Translations under genes and position numbers: made by a program
From: Rhyacophila brunnea
Taxonomy: Eukaryota > Arthropoda > Insecta > Trichoptera > Rhyacophilidae
Length of the DNA stretch: 64,000 nucleotides
Direction of reading: 5' to 3'
Assembly (NCBI GenBank): GCA_022495005.1
Contig: JAGYXB010001050.1
Location: forward strand, 682,001 to 746,000
Notes under the pieces: generated by a model
The model's input: only the letters and a program-made list of their open reading frames with translations
Told to the model about the DNA's origin: nothing
Database searches by the model: none
Shown here: positions 56,801-64,000 of the stretch, one piece after another
Layout: each line of letters begins with the position of its first letter
Numbering within the stretch: the first letter of the stretch is position 1

Positions 56801-59550
56801 AGTACATTAAAAGACGTAGATATACCGCAGTATTTATTGCTTTTAATAACTATCGAAGGATAATCGGGAAGTTATTGTATTTTTAAATTTCCAAATCGTT
56901 ACAGTTTATCAAATCAAATCAAATCAAATTTATTTATTTTACATATAATGAACATAACAAATTATAAATTCAAAGCGTTCACGACATGACATAAAATAAG
57001 TGTTAATAATTAAAAAAAAATAAAAATACAGAGAAGTGTGAGTTAATAATACAACAAGTAATAAAATAATAAAATAAATAACAAAATAAAAGTAGATGGA
57101 AGCACACAGAGTGAACTTTGATAGACCCTATCTTAAAAACTTATAAAACAACGCCCACCTAAATTCACCCTCACGTAAGTGGAATATATCAATATCCGAA
57201 GCGATTTTATTAAACATGTAAACGTCCCATTGGCATTAAATTTGGTTAAAAAATCTATTATATAAAAAAATAAGCAAATTGAATAAACTGATAGGATAAT
57301 AATACTATTTATTAAAATTAAGTACCCATAAAAGTGATTGATGATTCACACAATGCTGATTTATTATTTTGGTAATTTTTTGAATGTTATGTAATAATTT
57401 ACTGAATTTAAATAATCTTACTGATATTAAATACCTAAGTAATTTAATAACACTTCACGTGACCTTGAATTATGAATAAAAAGCTTTTTTTTACATTATT
57501 TAGATATATGTGTTGCAAACTTTCCCCAGAATGCACATCGTTCCACAGTTTCTAGCAAAAAAGTTTTAATAATAAATTGCCGTATTAATTTGTTGTTAGC
57601 GCGATATTATTACTTTTGAGTTAGGTACCTAATCGATTTTGATGATTGAATCCGAATAATATAATGTGCGACGTCTATTGAGGAGAGACCAAAACTGGAC
57701 ACATTATTTTTGTGATATCTGATGAAAATTAAAAGTTATTTTTCGATAACGATGAGTTTGAAACAAAGTAATGAAATGTTTGACAAATTATGAGAGTTAT
57801 GCTATCGTCTAGCTACCTAATTAATAATCATTAATTGGACTGCCGTTTACGTAGTAAAACTCTATTGTAATGGTTTTGAAGCATTGGTTGACAGCTATTT
57901 CATGCTATAAAACCATCAAGAACGATCGACTAGAATAACTGGTGTTGGAGATTCGAACAATCTACGTACCATTTTGCTCTATTACGAGTTATGACTATGC
58001 GAAATCGGATGAAGGGTCCCTGACCCTCCAACACCAGTTATGGTTGACCATTCTGAAAATGAGTTTATAACACGATACAACTGTTTATATAAATAACTTA
58101 AATAACGTATAATTAACAAAACAAACTTTGTTTTTAAACCATTACCAAAATATTCAGCTAGATTCTAGAAATATAAAAGAAATTGGTTCAAATCCGAATC
58201 GAATAAGTGGTATCATATTATATTAGCATGTTTATTTTTCTTAAATATTTATTTATGAAATTCAAACCTTTTTCGTCTCTCTTCCTATCTCATTAAATAG
58301 GTGGTGATGAAATTGGTTAGGTATTTCTTTATTTGTAAGATATTCTGTTGATACACTTTTATGTTTTCTCTGTTGGGCCATATACATGATGTGCAGAAAA
58401 CAAAATATAAATCGAATTCTTACCTTTTCTACGTTGACTTGTCCCAGCGATGACTGGATGTAAAGCTTTTCTTCGACGGAGATAGTCTTATGAGTGGCAG
58501 GGCTGTCAGCTCCGAAAAGTTGGAGGACTCCAGCGAAAACCACACTCACTAGACCCATAGTGTAGAAGATGGATGGCCATCCGAAAGAACTGCTGGCCAG
58601 GAATCCGCAAGATGAGAGTGATATGACCGTACCGAACTGTGCACCTGTTTATTAAAATGTCACATTAATGTCATGGATTTTAATTATCTTTTTAACAAAT
58701 TAAAATACTTCGCTATAGTTGTTGAAAGACTTCGCTAAGTCTGTCCCTCTGAAAACACGCGCCTACTACAACGTCTGGCCGTTGCGACTTATATCCACAA
58801 GATATCTTAGTTGAAGAAAGCCGGGAAGGCAGTTAGCGTGTGAGATTTGACCTTGGTAAAGCGGTGTCAAATTGCAACGTTTATACGTTTTTATAGTTAA
58901 GCCATGGCTGTTTATTGTAGACGTCGGAAAACTGTAATCTATGTACATATAAAAAAATCTTTTTTCAAATCCAACAATCAGAAATTAAATTTATCTATAA
59001 AATTTATATAGGTACCTAATTTACACAAATAGTTAAGAACAATAATCTGTGTAGAATTACAAAATGGTTAGGGAAGACTTTGTTATAAAAATAATATTAA
59101 AGTTATTCGAAATAAACTTTTTCTTTTAAGATGAAGTGGGAATCTTTAACATTATTTTTTATTTAAGTATATAAATATCTACTTACCTACTTCAGTTTTA
59201 CTTGACACAAATTCAACAAATAAAAATATTTTCCCCAATGTAAATACGTTTAATATAACTTAATGGAAAGCTAGTCAGGTTTTGATTACGACGTCAATAC
59301 CACGTACGATCTCGTAATTTTAGGATCACGATCTTTAGGTACTTGAGTAATTCGATATAGATATAAAACGATTACTAAGTTAAATATTACTTCAAGCAAA
59401 ATACAACTTACCTCCATAGACGTAGGTGCTGAATCTGGAACGTTCGCTGACTGGTGCCCACTTCCCGAGGAATGTGTGAAGAGCTGGTAAGAAGAAACCT
59501 TGCGCCAGACCTTGGATGACCCTGCATGCGCAGATTGCTTGCCAACCACC
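47766..59550 (-). CDS. SLC17-family (sialin / phosphate cotransporter-like) MFS transporter, 5'-incomplete, 8 exons
   Basis: A membrane transporter of the major facilitator superfamily, SLC17 branch; family members move organic anions such as sialic acid or glutamate, or phosphate, with H+ or Na+. Exons on the minus strand, in transcript order: 59550-59412, 58644-58424, 50710-50561, 50267-50135, 49826-49702, 49250-49131, 48774-48639, 47821-47766. The eight pieces total 1080 nt (360 codons with TGA); every junction is AG/GT and every phase matches. Visible family signatures: RVIQGLAQGFFLPALH with the His aligned to human sialin His183, WAPVSERS, GAQFGTVIS, GWPSIFY, LTSLPVW, and DLAPNFAGTLMSI. 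Hydrophobic segments fit roughly TM4 to TM12, then a charged cytoplasmic tail ending NEER. SLC17 proteins are usually 470-500 aa, so about 110-140 N-terminal residues (TM1-3) are missing; no matching exon was recognised up to 64000. The substrate cannot be assigned from this fragment. Confidence 0.93.
48639..48774 (-). CDS. SLC17-like gene exon (QWRTVFFIAAGI, TM12)
   Basis: 136 nt. QWRTVFFIAAGILFFTNLFF is the final transmembrane helix; FGSAETLPWN is the typical post-TM12 sequence. One base is left for the next exon. Confidence 0.93.
49131..49250 (-). CDS. SLC17-like gene exon (LAPNFAGTLMSI, TM11)
   Basis: 120 nt, 40 codons. It encodes ITMIDLAPNFAGTLMSI, one of the strongest family signatures, then FSIMTPITAGLVLSDD. 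Acceptor TTTTTTCAG, donor GTAAGT. Confidence 0.93.
49702..49826 (-). CDS. SLC17-like gene exon (TM9-TM10)
   Basis: 125 nt. It completes the split Gly codon and encodes two hydrophobic helices ending in LAATFVGFN, ahead of a GTAAGTA donor in phase 0. Confidence 0.92.
50135..50267 (-). CDS. SLC17-like gene exon (NGILSAIPYFAMW, TM8)
   Basis: 133 nt. It encodes NGILSAIPYFAMWMMSFFFS, FFSDFVINRQICS and TTSRKIANSIG; the last Gly codon is split after its first base. NG.LSA.PY..MW and RK..NSIG are conserved SLC17 positions. Confidence 0.93.
50561..50710 (-). CDS. SLC17-like gene exon (VPWKSILTSLPVW, TM7)
   Basis: 150 nt, 50 whole codons, flanked by TTTTACAG and GTAATA. VPWKSILTSLPVWSIAVAH matches the start of the second half of SLC17 transporters, followed by FWGYITLLAEIPSYVHKVLG. 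Confidence 0.93.
51599..51850. repeat. Tandem duplication of about 125 bp in the large intron
   Basis: gaaagtggagaatttggaac, tcacatctttacacggaatg, gttttaccca, cgttggtgaa and ccataatactattt occur twice in the same order (first from 51599, second from 51724), about 90% alike. Confidence 0.82.
52300..52475 (+). mobile_element. RTE-like ORF fragment in intron
   Basis: Reads KLDIFERRIFRRLFGAACYE, DGL-stop, then KGRCDYSFVV. It is related to MDIFERRALRRIFGA at 1505-1560. It sits in the 7.7 kb intron of the SLC17-like gene, in the opposite orientation to that gene. Confidence 0.65.
52603..53019 (+). mobile_element. hAT MITE family 'ATGGCCCC', copy 2
   Basis: 417 bp. Same ends as the 13183 copy; exact 8 bp duplication agttcggg (52595-52602 and 53020-53027). 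It shares the aagtgggataaa and tttgtcgatattc core sequences with copy 1. It lies in the large intron of the SLC17-like gene. Confidence 0.92.
53378..53482 (+). mobile_element. Diverged SINE fragment resembling family 1
   Basis: Contains the B-box-like gatcccgggttcgaaac, followed by tttttcaatgtgtgttagga, aacaagtggctaac and aatttctcataaaa, which parallel the order in the family 1 body. The A-box part is missing. Confidence 0.45.
55037..55646 (-). mobile_element. hAT MITE family 'ATGGCCCC', copy 3 (longer)
   Basis: 610 bp, in inverted orientation relative to the other two. Ends catggcccccaca / tgtgggagccatg; exact 8 bp duplication ggcatatc (55029-55036 and 55647-55654). It is about 200 bp longer, with an extra segment around 55170-55550 whose ends (ctgttctggcagaacac at 55177 and tctgccagaacagtgac at 55403) are inverted repeats, so a further element is probably nested inside. 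The open frames here are not genes. Confidence 0.9.
56907..57250 (-). mobile_element. LINE 3' end with intact C-terminal peptide and poly(TAAA)-like tail
   Basis: Minus-strand frame DVYMFNKIASDIDIFHLRE, GEFRWALFYKFLR and TAG at 57130-57128, then about 200 bp of AT-rich 3' UTR. The UTR contains catgtcgtgaacgctttg and ends with ataaataaatttgatttg. It shares its 3' UTR end with copies at 15815, 28175 and 38041. It is a 5'-truncated insertion in the large intron of the SLC17-like gene. Confidence 0.65.
58424..58644 (-). CDS. SLC17-like gene exon (GAQFGTVIS to VNVEK)
   Basis: 221 nt. The first two bases complete a Gly codon split with the preceding exon. It encodes GAQFGTVIS, GWPSIFYTMG and a central hydrophilic segment with SVEEKLYIQSSLG, the large loop between the two six-helix halves. 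It ends in phase 0 at a GTAAG donor, followed by a 7.7 kb intron. Confidence 0.93.
59412..59550 (-). CDS. SLC17-like gene, first visible exon (TM4 and following loop)
   Basis: 139 nt, beginning in phase 0 after a TTTCAG acceptor and leaving one base before a GTAAG donor. It encodes GGWQAICACRVIQGLAQG, then FFLPALHTFLGKWAPVSERS and RFSTYVYG. It carries the conserved transmembrane His and the WAP..ERS loop of SLC17 proteins. An upstream exon is required because the protein cannot start here. Confidence 0.93.
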
Positions 59551-60019
59551 CTGAAAATAATAAAAAACGCCTTTAGCTTATGACGCGAATTCAATCGAGC
59601 AATAAGTATAACGTATATCGAATAACCAGAAAGGAAATAAACAGGATTGCATTTTAAATTCTCTTATAATTTATTTGTTGTCGTTCTAACAATTAACAAC
59701 TACAATAGAATATACCATCGGCGTGCGGTAACTTTTGTTTATAGGGATATTGTCTAAAAAAGCACATCTATAACTAGTAATTACTACATTTACTACGTTT
59801 TGTAATTAATTGAATCTCCGAAAATGTCATATTAAGGTGTGTGGTCTTGGGAAGTAATAGTTGCGCTAAATTCTAAAAAATATACATACGATTATTTACA
59901 ATGTGTATATAACTACATAGTAACTTTATCGAATATTTCTGCGAATGCGCTACAATTACACCATTCGGGACCGTACGCTACTGGAATATATCTACCTTAT
60001 AGTATTCTATATCTACTAA

Positions 60020-60335
60020 GCAGGGAACTCAGAAATAATGGGAACTGAAATACATAACGGGTAAGGCGATAGCAGGTAACCGACTCGACTAAGGAAGAAC
60101 CGGGTTAAACTTACACATGTGTCAAGAATACGTTTGACGTCGAATACTGATAATTGATATCGGTTTATGCATTTACGCTCATTTAATGTGGGTGTATTAC
60201 ACACACTATTGCACTGCATAATGCGTGCTTAATTTTCGTAGGACACACACACATTCAAAACCCGACATCAACTTGCGGCTTATTGAATATAGCCTATCGG
60301 TATTATATTTATTATCAGTTCTGTGCAACTAAGTG
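60020..60335 (+). repeat. Dispersed repeat R1, copy 2
   Basis: Matches 298-625 along its length (gggaactcagaaataatggg, tgtcaagaatacgtttgacg, cacacacattcaaaa, atagcctatcggtatt). The two copies are about 75-80% alike by eye. Confidence 0.75.
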
Positions 60336-63300
60336 TTTACCAATAGTCAATTCAATTTTAATTTTAATTTAAATAAGTCAAGCGAAGGAAAGATCTAAAA
60401 TATGTTCAGGTACTATTTTACCAGAAGAGCTTTAATAACCAACATAATTTATTAAACAAGTATTTATTATTTTATACCTAGTGCTAAATTTAATATAAGT
60501 CATAGAAAAAAATATATAAGAAACCTTTGAACCGTGGCAAACCCATCGCACTAAAAACAGTGGGGACGTTATTTAAAGGAAATATCCATGATTCGCATGG
60601 AAATTCATGGAACTATTGTAGTCATTATCGGGGAATTGGATGAATTATTTTTGATGTTATGTCATGAATTTAGGAAGCTATTGATTTTTTATTGAACGAT
60701 TTTAATTTTATGTTATTTGAATATCGAATTGGAAAAAATATTATTATTATTAGTTATTATTATTTAAATTCTAATGGATTCAGATTCCATCAAGTACCTT
60801 CGGTCGAAAGTATTAATATTATTATTATTTATTTATTAATATAAATTATTATTAGTTATTTGAATATCGAATTGTATGAATTCGAATGGTTTTTTTTTAC
60901 TAAATCGTAGTATTGATAATAATAATATAATATAGTAGATAATGAGAAATATTTATAATAATATGATTATAATTAACCTATAAAAAGATGGTTTATAAAA
61001 CAGTATCGAAATAGCTTCACAGAGTTCCGGTTTTATATTTTATCATAGACCGTGTGAACTTGAATATTTAAACTGTGTAATGTTACATAATAAAAAAAAC
61101 AGCTGACGGTGAAGTCACGAACTGGTTTTAAAGCTGAATATAATTTGTGGACAATAAAAGATATTTTAGAAACAATTTTTTGGTAATAATTATATACCTA
61201 CACCAGCTGGATTTATGGACAAGTTCCGGCAATATTTCAAAATTGATGTTATTTATTCAATTATTTTTCTTATGATTAATAATTATTTTAAGCAAATTTT
61301 TCGCATAGAATTTTATGCACAATTATCTTATAAAAATTACTTAGCGGGAAACATTAATCAAAAAACAATCTAACACCATAATCTAATAAGACTGATGGGG
61401 ATACGTGCTGGATTTTAAATTTAAAATGCCATTTCAATATCATATAAGGTTATTGGTTTATAGAAAATTATACCATACCCTAAATAAACATAATTTATAC
61501 GTATAACTCTACTATATTATCTCAACTCAGCGTCTGATTGACCCGGAAGGAAATCTATAGAAATCCCAGTAGGCAAATAAGACAATAAGTAGGTAAATAA
61601 AAAATGATAAAATAAAAATCACGGATGTCAAATTTGTAACTATTTAATTTTGGTCGTATCACGGTTCATAGTGACCTGTTGAATCAGAAACCGATGACCG
61701 TATACCATTGGTATTGAGAAAATAGATATGTAAGTAAATTAGTAATACAGTCATACCTATCATAATATAGTAATTGTCGTACCCACTATAACTTGCTCTA
61801 AAATAATTAATATATATTAAAATAGCTCTGCTCAGGTGTACACACAAGAGCGGGCTCGGACTCCCCCCAAAAATGGAATATTTATTCAATATTCGCGGAT
61901 GACACAAACGGACACTGACGGTCCCAATAGGTATGACCACTAAGCCAAGCGCATTGAACACCCATAGATGTACCCACGTACCAGGTGTTTGACTCAAAGT
62001 GCGGAGTGCCTGGGTATGAGGAATGTACCAGGAAAAGTGTGGTATTCTGCGATTGAATCAACGAAAAGCTGTAAGTAGTAGGTGGGTAAGTGTGAAAGTA
62101 AGTGACACTTGGTAGATTTTGTCAACCCCTTCTCTTCCCGCCGCCTTAAAAATCAACAAAATGCTCCCCCCAAAGCATTTTTTTGTGTGCGCGCCCGGCC
62201 CTGCTGGAGCAATAGCCATTGATGTTCCGATATAATGAAAAGTTTATCTATCAATATGATTAAATTTTGTATTATGTGATTATTTTTTTTCTCGTTTTTG
62301 TCCCTTTATACTATAGGGTGACTGTTTTGACTGTTATTCACTAGTAGAGATGCGAAGGTCTACATATGAAACAGCATCTTTACTATTTGGTCATTATGCA
62401 GTTAGAATTATTTAAAATTAAATAAAGTATTACTTGTTGAATAATTATCACATTGCGTACAATTTATTACAATAATAAAGGTCAGACGTAGGCATTTATC
62501 ACAACTAACCAGACACCACATAAATATTATAATACATGTTATCCTATGCAGATTTATTACTATAGTAAGGTTGTTATATTGACGTATGTCTAAGAGAATT
62601 TTGTTCATTAACAAATTATTAGTATCAGTCGGATTATCACAGCCCCGGGGCACAGGGCGTATCCCGTCCAAATTGAAAAGGTTCGAGACAATTTTATTAT
62701 TGTCAACATTTATAAGGACGTGAACGTATGTTCAAATTGTTTCCAGGTTAACAAACGGCATTGAGATGCGTGATGATAGGTGTAAACCTGTTTTCAATAA
62801 GTTTTCTTGGACTTGAAACGAAAAATATGGCGGTCTAAATAATAAATTAATGATGCAGAAGACCTTCAATTAGAGAAAGAAGTCAAATTATTCATCATTT
62901 CGGTGGAATAATATCTAGATCAGATATCTAATTTATCAATCACTATTGCCGCGTGAACAGTTAACTATTCACTGTCGGATTAAGGCCACTTCCAATCGTG
63001 GGTGATTTACAACAAACACATTAACACTGTCAAGTTGGATTCTCGTCTTGGCCTTTAATTTCCTTAAGGGTTTCATTTCCGTAATAGATTCAGTATGACA
63101 CGAAAATTATAAAATAATGTTATTCGGTCCATGTGCTAGGTACCTTCCACTGGAGGAGATCGGTAGAAAACGTAAAAACACTTTCACAACAAGAATACTT
63201 CGTGCATTATTAAATTTGTGCATGCATGTGAAAGATTTTGTGACAATTTTACTGTCGACAATAAATTTACGCATGTGTAAAGCACCTAATTATGCATAGA

Positions 63301-63924
63301 ATAGTTTTATGTGATAATAATTGTATTGTATAGTATTATTTATAGCCAATTCTCGTAGGTATTTAAATATTTTTTACAAGTCATAGTAAACGTAGTATAA
63401 GGCTCCATGCTAGGCGAATATTTAAAGCCTATATTCTAAAAAAGACATTGTACAGTTAAAAAAAATAAACATAACTATCTTTCATCAGTATCTTTAAGTA
63501 TTGAATTTAGAATAAATAAAAAATATGCGACAACGCCATCTGTCTTCGACTATTGTATTTATACGATTATTTTGTAAGGAATTCAGATTTATTTTGTATG
63601 ACCGTCAGGTCCGAAATGTATGCAATACGGTAGGATCGAAAGGCGAAGCCTAAAACCATTGCGCCTAATATTATTGTAAATAGCTGCAGCTTTGTCCATC
63701 ATTAATAATAAGATAATTTTTATAGCATTCGATCACGTCATATAAAAATATAGATTGTTTTAAAAAATAAAAAATAATTTTATTTATTGATTTTTCGTGT
63801 GTATAGATAAATATATAGGAAAATTCATAATTTAAGCTCATCGCTCAGTCATCGCGTGAGTTATTGAAATTTCATTGATTTAGTGTGTCGTTGTCATTAG
63901 TGCGTACCTATTCATCATCTTCTC
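60336..63924. other. 3.6 kb without a supported gene
   Basis: It should contain or precede the missing 5' exons of the SLC17-like gene, but none matching TM1-TM3 was found. A 112-codon frame (61659-61997, minus) has an even composition but no known motif. cgcgcccggccctg at 62190-62203 resembles an orphan hAT right end. Confidence 0.45.
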
Positions 63925-64000
63925 TTTTCCCGTAAGTATACAAGGCAAGTGTGCTATTTTTCAATGATCTCCACAGCCAACTTCTTTCCAAAAGTCATCC
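63925..64000 (-). mobile_element. Possible RTE-type 3' tail at window edge
   Basis: On the minus strand: DFWKEVGCGDH-stop, then acttacgggaaaagagaaga and tgatgaat, resembling the end of an RTE-type ORF and its tail. Too short to be sure. Confidence 0.3.

Larger units (their letters stand above)
50711..58423 (-). other. 7.7 kb intron of the SLC17-like gene
   Basis: Bounded by GTAAG at 58423 and ACAG at 50711 on the minus strand. It holds a tandem duplication, an RTE scrap, two ATGGCCCC MITEs, a SINE fragment and a LINE 3' end. The remainder is AT-rich and empty. The small open frames inside it are not supported as genes. Confidence 0.85.

Noticed and set aside
57940..58035. Hairpin from ataactggtgttggag and its inverse
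   Set aside because: The paired stretch is only about 16 bp with no other element features; too little to name.
61659..61997. 112-codon open frame on the minus strand as a gene
   Set aside because: No domain, no splice or homology support, and the window is repeat-rich. Kept only as unassigned.
62190..62203. Complete hAT element ending cccggccctg
   Set aside because: No left end preceded by ctggagca was found in the window; it is only an orphan end.
1..64000. CRISPR array, bacterial operon, integrated phage or viral genes
   Set aside because: No regularly spaced short repeats, no ribosome-binding sites ahead of packed ORFs, and no viral protein motifs were seen; the window is eukaryotic.

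Overview
This is a 64 kb piece of an AT-rich animal nuclear genome, almost certainly an insect. The evidence is a single spliced SLC17-type transporter gene with GT/AG introns, arthropod-type 5S rRNA, D34D mariner, RTE- and jockey-like non-LTR retrotransposons, tRNA-derived SINEs, and very many short inverted-repeat elements. The compact protein-dense style of bacteria is absent. The order (Hemiptera or Lepidoptera are both possible) cannot be settled from the sequence alone.

Host genes. The only confident protein-coding gene runs on the minus strand from 59550 to 47766. Eight exons encode the C-terminal 359 residues of an SLC17 (sialin / phosphate-cotransporter-like) major facilitator. All splice junctions are GT/AG and all phases agree. 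The N-terminal exons (roughly the first 110-140 residues) were not found and probably lie beyond the right edge. Its largest intron (7.7 kb, 50711-58423) holds MITEs, an RTE remnant and a tandem duplication. Two identical tandem 5S rRNA genes (43708-43826 and 43934-44052) plus a truncated third unit form the only other host gene cluster.

Everything else is a graveyard of mobile elements. Region by region: 0-5.1 kb has a dispersed repeat, an RTE 3' end, two SINE heads and a 1.07 kb hAT-like element enclosing a TTAA-type repeat. 5-13 kb has SINE2, a TA-flanked MITE and a GGAGC-rich hAT MITE. 13-16 kb has a MITE nested in a foldback element, then a jockey-like LINE end. 16.3-17.6 kb is a nearly intact mariner with one frameshift. 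18-24.2 kb has a degenerate hAT with nested RTE and MITE, another RTE end, a deleted hAT copy with transposase C-terminus, and an RTE end on the minus strand. 25-31 kb has a tandem duplication, a small hAT MITE, a jockey-like reverse-transcriptase scrap, a solo arm of a large foldback, and an RTE end split by a 411 bp MITE. 31-35 kb has a GGCGAAGG MITE family and a CpG-rich Harbinger-type MITE. 34.8-38.5 kb is a composite with LINE, IS630/mariner-like, SINE and palindromic MITE remnants, possibly bounded by hAT ends. 38.8-42 kb has a TTAA MITE, a 1.3 kb palindrome and a 602 bp hAT MITE. 42-46 kb has an RT scrap, the 5S cluster and two more MITEs.

The most reliable mobile-element calls rest on exact target-site duplications: 8 bp for eight hAT-type insertions, TA for mariner and two MITEs, TTA for a Harbinger-type MITE, and TTAA for a piggyBac-type MITE. 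I see no CRISPR, operon, prophage or complete novel multi-gene system. The most interesting material is structural: the long palindromes, the repeat-armed hAT MITEs, and the pattern of Trp codons turned into stops in the dead elements.
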